Shown piece by piece: positions 40,562 through 49,992 of a stretch of DNA of 64,000 nucleotides. The notes under the pieces were generated by a model, which did not search any database, was not told where the DNA came from, and was given only the letters and a program-made list of their open reading frames with translations. Both the position numbers and the translations under genes were made by a program. The first letter of the stretch is position 1; every line of letters begins with the position of its first letter. Origin of the DNA: Parerythrobacter_A sp963799315 (GTDB taxonomy: Bacteria; Pseudomonadota; Alphaproteobacteria; Sphingomonadales; Sphingomonadaceae); assembly GCA_963799315.1 (NCBI GenBank), contig CAWCWP010000002.1, forward strand, positions 62,001-126,000, read 5' to 3'.

Positions 40562-41802
40562 ATGACCACCCCGACTCTCCAGCCGCGTCGCCATCTGCGC
40601 GCCGGTCCGCACCCCTGTCGGCAAGTTCCTCGGTGCACTGGCCCCGATGGAAGCGGGCGCGCTGGGTGCGTGTATCCTCTCAGCGCTCGTCGAACGCAGC
40701 GGTGTCGATCCGGAGCGGGTGGACGATGTCGTTTTCAGCCAAGGCTATGGCAGCGGCGAGGCACCTGCCATCGGGCGCTGGAGCTGGCTGGCGGCGGGGC
40801 TACCCGTCGGCGTACCCGGATACCAGCTCGACCGGCGCTGCGGCTCCGGGCTGCAAGCGGTCGTGAATGCGGCGATGATGGTGCAGACGGGCGCGGCGGA
40901 TTGCGTGGTGGCGGGCGGCGTCGAAAGCATGTCCAATGTGGAGCATTACACCACGGCGGCTCGGCATGGCGCGCGGATGGGCGATGTGGCGCTGTGGGAC
41001 CGGCTGACGCGCGGGCGGCTGATGAGCCAGCCGGTCGAACGCTTCGGCGTCATTTCGGGCATGATCGAAACGGCGGAGAACCTTGCCGCCGATTACGGCA
41101 TCACCCGCGAGGCATCCGATGCCTATGCCGCCGACAGCCACCGCAAGGCAGCGGCGGCGCGCGATGCAGGGCATTTCGATGCGCAGACAGTGCCGGTTTC
41201 CGTCCCGCAGCGACGCGGCGATCCCGTGGCCTTCACCACCGACGAAGGCATACGCGACGATGCGACGCCTGACAGTCTGGCGAAGCTGCGGCCTATCGAG
41301 GGGCGGACCAACCCGCAGGCCGTCGTCACCGCAGGCAATGCCAGCCAGCAGAACGACGCGGCGGCGGCCTGTCTGGTGGTCGCGGAAGACAAGGTCGCAG
41401 GAACTGGGGCTGACCCCGCTGCTGTGGTTCACCGGATGGGCAGCGGCGGGCTGCGAACCGTCGCGTATGGGTATCGGCCCGGTCCCGGCAGTCGAACGCC
41501 TGTTTGCGCGGTACGGGATGGGTTGGGACGATATCGACCTGGTCGAGTTGAACGAAGCCTTTGCCCCGCAGGTGCTGGCGGTGCTGAAAGGCTGGGGCTG
41601 GAGCGAGGACGACTCGCGCCGCGACCTGCTCAACGTCAACGGTTCGGGCATCTCGCTCGGCCATCCCATCGGCGCGACCGGGGTGCGTATTCTCGCCGAT
41701 ATGGCGCACGAGATGCAGCGGCGCGGCGCGCGTTACGGGCTGGAAACGATGTGCATCGGCGGCGGACAGGGCATGGCGGCGGTGTTCGAGCGCGCCGCCT
41801 AG
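40562..41802 (+). CDS. Acetyl-CoA acyltransferase (thiolase), two frameshifts
   Basis: About 413 residues. After the start ATG 40562 the frame changes within 20 bases; the continuing frame reads VAICAPVRTPVGKFLGALAPME, the normal thiolase N-terminus. The active-site Cys is in YQLDRRCGSGLQAVVNA. GGVESMSN, LVELNEAFAPQVLAVLKGW, NVNGSGISLGHPIGATG and the second Cys in METMCIGGGQGMA-like sequence (GLETMCIGGGQG) follow. A second shift near 41399 is curable by removing one A. It follows the CoA-transferase and is convergent with ppk2, stops overlapping. Confidence 0.92.
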
Positions 41803-42570
41803 TCGAGCGGGAACGGCGCAATCGGTTTCAGCACGCCGTAGCGTTCGCGCTGCAGTGGGTCTGGCAGCGGGGCGAAATCGACCGGCGGCGGGTCGATATG
41901 CGTATCGGGCAGCCGGTCCAGCAAGTCGCGCACCAGCGTCAGCCGCCCGTGTTTCTGGTCGTTGAAATCCACCAGCGTCCACGGGGCGTGGTCGGTGTGC
42001 GTCGCGGCCAGCATGGTTTCGCGCGCTTGCGTATAGGCTTCGTATTTCTCGCGCGCGGCAAGGTCGATCGGCGACAGTTTCCAGCGTTTCAGCGGATCAT
42101 CGCGCCGCTCGCGCAGCCGCTCTTCCTGTTGCGCCTGATCGGTGGCCAGCCAGTATTTGAACAGCAGGATGCCATCGTCTACCAGCATCTTCTCGAATAC
42201 CGGAACCGTGGCGAGGAATTGCGACACCTGTTCAGGGCTGGCGAAGCCCATCACCTGTTCGACCCCGGCGCGGTTGTACCAGCTGCGGTCGAACAGCACG
42301 ATTTCCCCGGCGGCGGGCAGGTGCGCGGCGTAACGCTGGAAATACCACTGGGTTTGTTCGCGGTCGCTGGGCGCGGCAAGCGCCACGGTGCGGCACTGGC
42401 GTGGGTTGAGGCGGCGAGCCACCGCGCTGATCGCCCCGCCCTTGCCCGCGGTATCGCGCCCTTCGAACAGGATGCAGATGCGCTGTCCGGTGGTGCGCGC
42501 CCAGCGGGCCATCGCCCACCAGTTCGCGCTGCATCGGTTCCAGAGCGCGTTCATATTCTTTGCGTTTCAT
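41799..42570 (-). CDS. ppk2: Polyphosphate kinase 2 family protein, one frameshift
   Basis: About 257 residues. PPK2 moves phosphate between polyphosphate and nucleotides. Walker A lies in ILFEGRDTAGKGGAI and Walker B in VLFDRSWYNRAGVE; the lid and C-terminal parts KYWLATDQAQQEERLRER, DPLKRWKLSPID and WTLVDFNDQKHGRLTL are all present. Single PPK2 domain; whether it prefers ADP or GDP cannot be told. The start MKRKEYERALEPMQREL lies in another frame from the body, with the change near 42510. An upstream in-frame ATG at 42606 is possible. Confidence 0.92.
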
Positions 42571-42607
42571 GGTCGACAGTCTGGCCTGCAATATCGCGTT
42601 CGCCAAT

Positions 42608-42643
42608 AAAAAACCGGCCCGGAATCGCTTCCGGGCCGGTTTT
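42608..42643 (-). terminator. Rho-independent terminator after the small acidic lipoprotein gene
   Basis: A perfect 15-base-pair stem (42610-42624 with 42629-42643) closes a 4-base loop (TCGC). The stem ends in AAAA/TTTT on both sides, and the A run at 42608-42613 gives Ts on the minus strand. It lies 23 bases past the stop of the gene at 42666-42923 and separates it from ppk2. Confidence 0.88.
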
Positions 42644-42665
42644 CAAATCGCTTATGAAGCGAAGC

Positions 42666-42923
42666 TTACATAGCTTCGTCCATTGCTTCGCCCTGCTCTT
42701 CCATGGCGTCAGCCTTGTCTTCGGCCTGCTCGGTCAGCGCATCTTCCTGACCTTCGGTGATCAGACCCGCATCTTCCTGAGCTTCAACCTGCTCGTCGAC
42801 CATTTCGGCGTTTTCTTCGCCAGCTTCTTCCATGGCTTCTTCGTTCGGGCCGTCACATGCGGCGAGGCCGAGCGTGAGGGCTGCGACGGAAACGGCGAAC
42901 GTGCTCTTGGACATGAATTTCAT
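42666..42923 (-). CDS. Small strongly acidic lipoprotein
   Basis: 85 residues. Signal sequence with lipobox LGLAAC, then an almost pure Glu/Asp/Ala/Gln/Met mature part (EEAMEEAGEENAEMVDEQ, ALTEQAEDKADAMEEQG) predicted as one long helix. AAGGGGA lies 7 bases before the ATG and a strong terminator follows, so it is an isolated, well-equipped gene. The composition resembles the two lipoproteins at 38516-39019. The function is unknown. The frame is intact and its codon use favours GAA/GAG unlike its neighbours. Confidence 0.75.
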   Translation of the reverse strand: MKFMSKSTFAVSVAALTLGLAACDGPNEEAMEEAGEENAEMVDEQVEAQEDAGLITEGQEDALTEQAEDKADAMEEQGEAMDEAM

Positions 42924-43007
42924 TGGTATTCCCCTTGGTGTTACGGGCACCGGACCATTCCGGAATGCCCATTCGTCAAAGCTTGTCGAATCTGTAAGCG
43001 AAGGCTT

Positions 43008-43262
43008 CTAGCGCACCAAAGTGCGGCTGGTAAGATGAAAACCGCCAAGCACCACGGTGGCGCTCAGCAAGGCAGCAAGAACCGCCAGTGCCGTAATGCC
43101 GTGTGCCAGCATGAAGCCATCGATTGCGATGCCGCCGACCAGAGCGCCGACGACGCCGAAGGTCAGATGCCAGCCGACGCTGTCTTTCGGGTTTGCAAAC
43201 AGTGCGCTGGCGTGGAACCAGCCCAATGTCGCGCCCAGAGCGAGAAGCAATAAGTAGCCCAT
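43008..43262 (-). CDS. Small membrane protein, possibly GlsB/YeaQ/YmgE type
   Basis: 84 residues with three hydrophobic segments (YLLLLALGATLGWF; LTFGVVGALVGGIAID; ALAVLAALLSATVVLGGF). The spacing and the GVVGALVGG motif recall transglycosylase-associated GlsB/YeaQ proteins, but the match is weak. The gene reads towards the acidic lipoprotein gene, 84 bases downstream. No clear ribosome site is visible. Confidence 0.55.
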   Translation of the reverse strand: MGYLLLLALGATLGWFHASALFANPKDSVGWHLTFGVVGALVGGIAIDGFMLAHGITALAVLAALLSATVVLGGFHLTSRTLVR

Positions 43263-43385
43263 GCGGCTAGCGTGTCTGGTCCATAATCATATTGGGGGAA
43301 CGCCTGCATCGCCCGATGGGTTCCGCCCCGACCCGCTTTTTGCCTTTATCCTGTCACAATTCGATCCGGGTCTGTTGCCAAATCG

Positions 43386-44204
43386 TCACAGCGTGAACCA
43401 GGCGATAGCCGCCAGCCCGACGACGATGCGGTACCAGGCGAACGGTGCGAAGCCGTGGCGGCTGACATAAGCGACGAAGGCCCGGATAACCGCCAGCGCC
43501 ACGAGGAATGCCGCCGTGAAGCCGAGCGCGATCTCGGTCCAGCCGATGGTCGCCTCTCCCGCCAGCAGCGCGGGTTCATCCAGAATCTTGACCGTCGCCG
43601 CACCCAGCATGGTCGGCACGGCGAGGAAGAAGCTGAACTCCGCCGCCGTCTTGCGCCCGACGCCCATCGCCAGCGCGCCCATGATGGTTGCGCCGGAACG
43701 GCTGGTGCCGGGGATCATGGCGAGGCATTGCACCAGCCCGACGCCTATCGCCATGCGCCAGCTCAAGGCCGCGACGCCGGTATCCTCGCGCACCGGAATG
43801 GCCTTTTCCAGCACAAGGATCGCCACCCCGCCGACCACCAGCGCCACGGCCACCACCATCGGGCTGGTCAGCAACACGTCGATGGCATCCTTGGCGAACA
43901 GGCCGATCACGGCGGCGGGCATGAAGCCCAGCAGGATGTTGCGCGTGAAGCGGATCGCCTCGTCCTCGCGCCGCAGCAGGCCCATGCCCATGCCCCAGAA
44001 GGTGGACCAGTAACCGACCACCACCGCCAGAATCGCGCCCAACTGGATGACGATATTGAATTGCCGCCATTGTTCGGGGTCGTACCCGAACACCGACTGC
44101 GCAAGGATCAGGTGGCCGGTTGAGGACACCGGCAGGAACTCGGTTAGCCCTTCGAGGATGCCGAGCAGGATGGCGGTGAGCAGGGTGTCCGATGAAGCAT
44201 GCAT
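43386..44204 (-). CDS. uppP: Undecaprenyl-diphosphatase
   Basis: 272 residues, an integral membrane phosphatase that recycles the lipid carrier of peptidoglycan and O-antigen and gives bacitracin resistance. Active-site motif 1 is ILEGLTEFLPVSSTGHLIL (Glu19 region, His31) and motif 2 is CLAMIPGTSRSGATI. Eight hydrophobic segments fit BacA/UppP. The frame is intact. It stands alone, with about 70 bases before the M13 peptidase gene. Confidence 0.95.
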   Translation of the reverse strand: MHASSDTLLTAILLGILEGLTEFLPVSSTGHLILAQSVFGYDPEQWRQFNIVIQLGAILAVVVGYWSTFWGMGMGLLRREDEAIRFTRNILLGFMPAAVIGLFAKDAIDVLLTSPMVVAVALVVGGVAILVLEKAIPVREDTGVAALSWRMAIGVGLVQCLAMIPGTSRSGATIMGALAMGVGRKTAAEFSFFLAVPTMLGAATVKILDEPALLAGEATIGWTEIALGFTAAFLVALAVIRAFVAYVSRHGFAPFAWYRIVVGLAAIAWFTL

Positions 44205-44274
44205 AGAGCGGGCCTCATGGACACCATGTGCCCAAAGTCAATCTGGCAAAGTCAATTCCTGCCAGCCAAAACCT

Positions 44275-46464
44275 CTACCAGATCACGACGCGCTCTTCGG
44301 GCGGCAGGTAGAGCGCATCGTCCTCGGTTACGCCAAACGCCTCGTACCATGCATCCATATTGCGCACGACGCCGTTGACGCGAAACTCCTCCAGACTGTG
44401 CGGACCGGTGCGCAGACGCTGGCGAACATTCTCTTCGGTCTGCTGGCTGCGCCATATCTGCGCCCATGCCAGGAAGAACCGCTGGTCGCCGGTCAGCCCG
44501 TCGATCACCTTGTCTTCCTTGCCATCGAGCGACAGCTTGTAGGCGCGATAGGCCAGACTCAAACCGCCGATATCGCCGATATTCTCGCCCAGCGTCAGCC
44601 GTCCGTTCAGACAGGTTTCACCGTCGTCGAGCGGGCAATAGCTGCCATATTGGGCCACCAGCGCATCGCCGCGTTCGTCGAAGGCGGCGCGGTCTGCGTC
44701 GGTCCACCAGTTGCGCAGTTGCCCCCTGGCGTCGGATTTGCTGCCCTGATCGTCGAAGCCGTGGCCGATCTCGTGCCCGATCACCCCGCCGATGGCGCCA
44801 TAATTCACTGCCGCATCCGCCGTCAGTCCGAAGAACGGCTGTTGCAGGATACCCGCCGGAAACACGATCTCGTTCTTGGTGGCGTTGTAATAGGCGTTCA
44901 CCGTCTGCGGCAGCATGCCCCATTCGGTGCGGTCGATGGGCTGGCCCAGCTTGGCGAGGTTGTCCGCGGTTTCCCACGCGGCGGACGCCATCCGGTTCGC
45001 AAGCGGATTGTCGCCGGTGATCGTCAGGCCGGGATAGGTGTCCAGATTGTCGCGATAGCCGATCTTGGGATCGAAGCTGTCGAGCTTGGCCATCGCTTCT
45101 GTCTTGGTCTCCTCGCCCATCCAGTCGATTTCGTCGATGCTCTGCCCCATTGCGAGGCGCAGATTGGCGACCAGGTCTTCCATCGCCGCCTTGTTTTCGG
45201 GCGGGAAGTAGCGCGCGGCATAGGCTGCGCCAAGGACTTCACCCAGATGCCCCTCGGTTTCGGAAATGGCACGTTTCCAGCGCGGACGCTGTTCCTGCTG
45301 TCCGCGCAGCAGCTTGCCGTAGAACGCGAAGTCCGCCTCGTCGAAGCGGGCGGGCAGGACCGATGCGTTGTTCTCGAGGAACTCCTTGATGGTCCAGGCG
45401 CGCAGCACCTCCATCGGCGTTTCAGCGAGCAGCGCGAACATGCCGGGCGTGCCCGCACCGATCTTGGCCAGCGTGTCCTCGTCAAGCTCCAGCTCGGCGG
45501 CGCGTTCGGCGGTAGGCGGCATGTCGTAGACCACGAACCGGTCGGTGTCGGCAAAGCCACTGGCGGTGACCATTGCGGCGATGGGGAACGTATTGGCCAG
45601 CGCGCTCAGTTCTTCGGGCGTCACTGCGTTGTAGGTCAGGTCGCGATTGCGCCGGGTCGTGCGGTCCCAGCTGATGGTGCGGGCGATGCGGTCTTCGAAA
45701 TCATACACCGCCTGCGCCGTTTCGACGGGCGTGGTGTCGCCGTTTTCTTCCATCAGGAACGCAAGATATTCGCGGTATTTCTGCTGGATATCGACGCCCT
45801 TTTCGGTCTCGTCGAAATAGTAGTCGCGGTCCGGCAGGCCCAGCCCGCCCGATGCGACATAGACGGTGTAGCGGTCCGGTTCCTTCTGGTCGACGGTCAC
45901 GAACCCGCCCAGCGGCGAAGGCATGCCGGGCTGCGACCATAGCGTGACCAGCTCGGCCAGCGTTTCCGCACCGGCGATCCTGTCGAGATAGGGCTGCGCC
46001 TGCGCCAGACCATTGGCTTCGATGGCATCGGTGTCGGCAAAGGCGTTGTAGGCATCGACGATGCGCTTCTCGTCCGCGCCCAGAGTGGCTTCGCGCGCCG
46101 CCAGCTCGTCGACCACCGCCTTCACGTCGCTGGTCGATTTCTCGCGCAGCAGGTTGAACGCGCCGAAGCGGCTGAATTCGGGCGGCAACGGGTTGGCGGC
46201 CAGCCACTTCGCATTGACGTGGGCGAAGAAGTCGTCGCCCGGCGCAATGGATGGGTCCAGTCCGGCGGGATCGACCCCCCATTCGCCGAAGCTCATCGTG
46301 GGCGTATCGATCTCCACCGCATCGGCAGCGGCACTTTCCGCGCCTTCTTCGACCAGCAGTTCGATATGCTGGAAGTTTAGGGAAGTTGAGGCTTGATCCG
46401 GAGAGGCCAATGCTGGCGCAGCAAGTGCGGTAAGGCTGGCGGTTACGAGTAGGCGTGCGATCAT
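44275..46464 (-). CDS. M13-family zinc metallopeptidase (neprilysin/PepO type), exported
   Basis: 729 residues. A signal peptide (LLVTASLTALAAPALAS) sends it out of the cytosol. The M13 N-terminal helical domain begins at PGDDFFAHVNAKWLAANPLPPEF. The C-terminal domain has the zinc motif in GGVIGHEIGHGFDDQGS (HEIGH near residue 563), the third ligand in LTLGENIGDIGG, substrate loop NAYYNATKNEIVFPAGILQ, and ends in the typical ... ERVVIW. Upstream GGGGAT lies 6 bases before the ATG. The frame is intact over 2.2 kb. It probably degrades small periplasmic peptides. Confidence 0.95.
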   Translation of the reverse strand: MIARLLVTASLTALAAPALASPDQASTSLNFQHIELLVEEGAESAAADAVEIDTPTMSFGEWGVDPAGLDPSIAPGDDFFAHVNAKWLAANPLPPEFSRFGAFNLLREKSTSDVKAVVDELAAREATLGADEKRIVDAYNAFADTDAIEANGLAQAQPYLDRIAGAETLAELVTLWSQPGMPSPLGGFVTVDQKEPDRYTVYVASGGLGLPDRDYYFDETEKGVDIQQKYREYLAFLMEENGDTTPVETAQAVYDFEDRIARTISWDRTTRRNRDLTYNAVTPEELSALANTFPIAAMVTASGFADTDRFVVYDMPPTAERAAELELDEDTLAKIGAGTPGMFALLAETPMEVLRAWTIKEFLENNASVLPARFDEADFAFYGKLLRGQQEQRPRWKRAISETEGHLGEVLGAAYAARYFPPENKAAMEDLVANLRLAMGQSIDEIDWMGEETKTEAMAKLDSFDPKIGYRDNLDTYPGLTITGDNPLANRMASAAWETADNLAKLGQPIDRTEWGMLPQTVNAYYNATKNEIVFPAGILQQPFFGLTADAAVNYGAIGGVIGHEIGHGFDDQGSKSDARGQLRNWWTDADRAAFDERGDALVAQYGSYCPLDDGETCLNGRLTLGENIGDIGGLSLAYRAYKLSLDGKEDKVIDGLTGDQRFFLAWAQIWRSQQTEENVRQRLRTGPHSLEEFRVNGVVRNMDAWYEAFGVTEDDALYLPPEERVVIW

Positions 46465-46773
46465 TGTGAAATCCCCGTTAAATAGCTGATGTTCCGGCTG
46501 GCTGTGCAATGCTTAACACAGGCTGAGAGCTTGCAATCCGCACGCACGTTGAATCGGACAGGTGGACCGGATCGCCCCTGTTTTATGCACCGGTCCGTGT
46601 CCCTCACAATGGCGGATTTGCAGGGGCTGGAGCAGCGATCCGCGCCGGTGCGGCGTGACCTTGGCTTGCGCCCTTTCGGGCGCGACTTCTGCAAGATGGC
46701 GGAGTCGGTCGGACGCGGGTTCATGGGTGTAAGGTAACCGGTGCGCGCGATGTAGGACAGCCGCGCCGAACGC
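46465..46773. other. Gene-free stretch between M13 peptidase and ABC transporter genes
   Basis: About 310 bases. It holds the leader of the M13 gene and one small hairpin (GCGCCC-TTTC-GGGCGC, 46668-46683) without a T tract. Short open frames here (for example 46489-46737) have no recognisable product. I see no tRNA or repeat. Confidence 0.4.
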
Positions 46774-48561
46774 TTAGGCCGCTTCCCCTGCAAACTGCAG
46801 GTCGGCCAGCCGGGAATACAGCCCGCCAGCCGCCGCCAGCTCGCCATGTGTGCCCTGTTCCACGATGCGCCCGCCATCCATCACCACGATGCGGTTCGCC
46901 GCGCGCACGGTGGCCAGTCGGTGCGCGATGACCAGCGTGGTGCGCTGCGCCATCAGCACGTCGAGCGCATCCTGCACCAGTCGCTCGCTTTCGGCATCCA
47001 GCGCGCTGGTCGCTTCGTCCAGCAGCAGGATCGGCGCATCGCGCAACAGCGCGCGGGCGATGGCGATGCGCTGCTGCTGACCGCCCGACAGGCGCGTGCC
47101 GCTTTCGCCCAGAAAGGTGTCGAACCCCTGCGGCAGTGCGTCGAGAAACCCCTCGGCATGAGCGGCATGGGCGGCGGCGCGGATGGCGGCATCGTCCGCC
47201 TGCCAGTTGCCATAGCGCAGGTTGTCGCGCGCGCTGGCGCTGAACAGCACGCCATCCTGCGGCACCAGCGCGATGCGGGCGCGAATTTCCGCCGGGTCCG
47301 CGCTGGTCAGCGGCACGCCGTCGATGCGGATGCTGCCCCCTTGCGGATCGTAGAACCGCTCGGCCAATTGGAAGATGGTGGACTTGCCCGCGCCCGACGG
47401 GCCGACCAGCGCCACCGTTTCGCCCGGTTCGACTTCCAGCGTGAAATCCTCCAGCGCCGGTGTTTCGGGGCGGCTGGGATAATGGAACGTCACCCCGCGA
47501 AACGACAGCGCGCCACGCGGCGGATCGGGCAGAGCGACGGGGCGCGATGGCGAGGCGATGCCGGGTTCCTCGTCCAGCAATTCGCTCAACCGGCTGGCCG
47601 CGCCTGCCCCGCGCAGCAGGTCGCCCACCACTTCGGTCAGCGCGGCAAACGCGCCCGCCGCGATCAGGCCGGTGAACACGAACGCGCCGATGGTGCCGCC
47701 GGTCAGCGTGCCGTCCACCACCAGCAGCGCGCCGCGCCACAGCACCAGCGTGATGCCACCGGTAATCAGCGTGATGAGGATGGCGGTCATGCCGGCGCGA
47801 ATGAGGATGCGCCGCTTCGCCACGTCGAACGTCTTTTCCACCGCGCGCACGAACCGGCTGCTCTCGCGCCGTTCCTGACCGAAGGCCTGCACGATCTTCA
47901 TCGCGCCCAGCACTTCGGCCACCATCGCGCCGACATCGGCCACGCGGTCCTGGCTGGTGCGGCTGATATCGCGCAGCCGCTTGCCGAAAATCGCGATGGG
48001 GCCGATCACCAGCGGGATGCCGACCAGCAGCCAGATCGCCAGCTGCGGCGCGAGATAGAACAGGTAGCCCGTCGCCAGCACCGCCATGATGACATTGCGC
48101 AACGCGATGCTGAGCGTGGTGCCGACGACCTGCTCGATGATGGCGGTGTCCGATGTCATCCGGCTGCTGATTTCGCGCGGGCTGTTTTCCTCGAAGAACG
48201 AGGGCGACAGGCGCAAGAGGTTGCGATGCACGCGGGCACGGATGTCGGCGACCACCCGTTCGCCCACCCAGCTGACGAAGTAGAACCGGATCGCGGTCGC
48301 CCCGCCCAGCACCACCACCAGCATCAGCAGGTAGCGGAACCAGCGCCCGATATCCTCCGCATCCTGCGCGCCGAAGCCCCGGTCGATGATGAGCTTGAGC
48401 GCGGAAGGCAGCGCGACGGCAGTGATGACGGCGGAGATCAGCAATGCGACCAGCGCGAACGATACCTGGCGCGGATAGGCCCGCGCCGCCTGCCACACCA
48501 TCGCCAGCGGTTTCAGCGAACGCGCGCGGTTTCGGGGGGTCTTCGGGAGGGGGGGCTGCAT
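46774..48561 (-). CDS. ABC transporter, fused permease and ATPase (MsbA/lipid-exporter type)
   Basis: 595 residues: an exporter half-transporter. Six transmembrane helices lie in residues 30-310, with the coupling-region motif SPSFFEENSPREISSRMTSD. The ATPase has Walker A GPSGAGKS near residue 390, Q-loop LVPQDGVLF, signature LSGGQQQR near 490, Walker B ILLLDEATSALD and H-loop IAHRLATVR. Helix order and sequence fit the MsbA-like/ABCB group; the cargo is unknown. The start at 48561 (MQPPLPK) is followed by long C runs, so the first ten residues are less certain. It is divergent from phaZ across 126 bases. Confidence 0.93.
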   Translation of the reverse strand: MQPPLPKTPRNRARSLKPLAMVWQAARAYPRQVSFALVALLISAVITAVALPSALKLIIDRGFGAQDAEDIGRWFRYLLMLVVVLGGATAIRFYFVSWVGERVVADIRARVHRNLLRLSPSFFEENSPREISSRMTSDTAIIEQVVGTTLSIALRNVIMAVLATGYLFYLAPQLAIWLLVGIPLVIGPIAIFGKRLRDISRTSQDRVADVGAMVAEVLGAMKIVQAFGQERRESSRFVRAVEKTFDVAKRRILIRAGMTAILITLITGGITLVLWRGALLVVDGTLTGGTIGAFVFTGLIAAGAFAALTEVVGDLLRGAGAASRLSELLDEEPGIASPSRPVALPDPPRGALSFRGVTFHYPSRPETPALEDFTLEVEPGETVALVGPSGAGKSTIFQLAERFYDPQGGSIRIDGVPLTSADPAEIRARIALVPQDGVLFSASARDNLRYGNWQADDAAIRAAAHAAHAEGFLDALPQGFDTFLGESGTRLSGGQQQRIAIARALLRDAPILLLDEATSALDAESERLVQDALDVLMAQRTTLVIAHRLATVRAANRIVVMDGGRIVEQGTHGELAAAGGLYSRLADLQFAGEAA

Positions 48562-48687
48562 CCATTTCGGGTGGCAGATAAGCAGAGTTGCAGGGGAAAA
48601 CCAGTGCGGTCCGCTGCCAATGATGCGTTGCACAATAGCCGTGCGGTCGGCAAGGAACATCCAACAACGCAACAGGGACGCGAAATC

Positions 48688-49944
48688 TTGCTCTACAACG
48701 CTTACGAATTGCAGAAAACCTGGCTCAACAGCGCCAGCACGATGGCCAGCATCGGGGCGGAACTGCTGTCCAACCCGTCTCTGCCGATGGGCTATTCGGG
48801 CTTCGCCTCGCCCGTGGCGTCCGCGCTGGAAGTGTTCGCCCACGCCACCGCCACCTATGACAAGCCCGCCTTCGGCATCGAGACGGTGGAAGTGGACGGC
48901 ACGGCGTTCGCGGTGGAGGAAGCCACCGTCGTCAATCGCGCGTTCGGCGATCTCAAGCGTTTCGTGCGCGACGGCCTGCCCGACGATGCGCCCACCCTGC
49001 TGATCGTCGCGCCGATGAGCGGGCATTACGCCACGCTGCTGCGCGGCACGGTGGAGCGGATGGTGGAAACCGCGCGCGTCTACATCACCGACTGGGCCGA
49101 TGCGAAGATGGTGCCGGTGAGCGAGGGCGATTTCGACCTCGACGAGTATATCGATTACCTGATCGGCTTCCTTGCCCATATCGAGGACGCGGAAGGCCGC
49201 CGCGCGCATATGATGGCGGTGTGCCAGCCCAGCGTGCCCGCACTTGCCGCCACCGCGCTTATGAACCGCGACGATCATCCGCAACACGGCGCGCGCCCCC
49301 ACAGCCTGACCATGATGGGCGGCCCCATCGACACGCGCGAAAGCCCCACCACGGTCAACGATCTGGCCATGCAGCGCCCGATCGAGTGGTTCCGCAACTC
49401 GGTGATCGCCACCGTGCCGCTGCAATATGCGGGCGCGGGGCGGCGGGTCTATCCCGGCTTTCTCCAACTGTTCAGCTTCATGAGCATGAACCTGGATGGC
49501 CATATCCAGAGCCATTACGAGCTGTTCAAGCACCTGAATGCAGGCGACGGCGATGCCGAAGCGGTAGAAAGCGCGCAGGCGACCAAGGATTTCTACGACG
49601 AATATCGCAGCGTGTGCGACATGACGGCGGAGTTCTACCTGCAAACGGTGGAGGAGGTGTTCCAGCGCCACTCCATCCCCGAAGGCACCTTCGAACATCG
49701 TGGCCGGATCGTCAATCTGGGCGACATCGCCGACACCGCCATCCTGTGCGTGGAGGGCGAGCGCGACGATATCTCCGGCATCGGCCAGACCAGGGCGGCC
49801 CTGAAGCTGGCGACCGGACTGGACGAGGCAAAAAAGGCGTATCTGCTAGCCGAAGGGGCGGGCCATTACGGCATCTTCAACGGCAGCCGCTGGCGCAAGC
49901 AAGTCGCGCCGCGTGTCGATGCATTTATGGCGGAGCATGAATGA
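48688..49944 (+). CDS. phaZ: Intracellular polyhydroxyalkanoate depolymerase
   Basis: 418 residues. Breaks down stored polyhydroxybutyrate granules in the cytosol. It starts at TTG 48688 (then LYNAYELQKTWL, the usual family N-terminus), with AGGGA 9 bases upstream; frames extending far upstream are shadows of the ABC gene. Family parts include LIVAPMSGHYATLLRGTV, YITDWADAKMVPVSEG, the nucleophile region MMAVCQPSVPALAATA, LTMMGGPIDTRESPT and the C-terminal His in EGAGHYGIFNGSRWR. The frame is intact. Confidence 0.95.
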   Translation: MLYNAYELQKTWLNSASTMASIGAELLSNPSLPMGYSGFASPVASALEVFAHATATYDKPAFGIETVEVDGTAFAVEEATVVNRAFGDLKRFVRDGLPDDAPTLLIVAPMSGHYATLLRGTVERMVETARVYITDWADAKMVPVSEGDFDLDEYIDYLIGFLAHIEDAEGRRAHMMAVCQPSVPALAATALMNRDDHPQHGARPHSLTMMGGPIDTRESPTTVNDLAMQRPIEWFRNSVIATVPLQYAGAGRRVYPGFLQLFSFMSMNLDGHIQSHYELFKHLNAGDGDAEAVESAQATKDFYDEYRSVCDMTAEFYLQTVEEVFQRHSIPEGTFEHRGRIVNLGDIADTAILCVEGERDDISGIGQTRAALKLATGLDEAKKAYLLAEGAGHYGIFNGSRWRKQVAPRVDAFMAEHE

Positions 49945-49992
49945 GCACTCAGGTTTGCCACGGAACCTGGTAAGGGCATTAAAACAAGATGC

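Noticed and set aside
43355..43375. CTGTCAC near uppP as a second Pho box
   Set aside because: Only one half-site; no second repeat 11 bases away, and it lies downstream of uppP.
46489..46737. An 82-codon plus-strand frame between the M13 and ABC genes
   Set aside because: No ribosome site, no family, Arg/Gly-rich composition as in random high-GC DNA.
46774..49698. A 974-codon minus-strand frame and a 1,032-codon plus-strand frame over the same bases (46846-49944)
   Set aside because: Each contains one real gene (ABC transporter to 48561; phaZ from 48688) with a shadow extension through the other.
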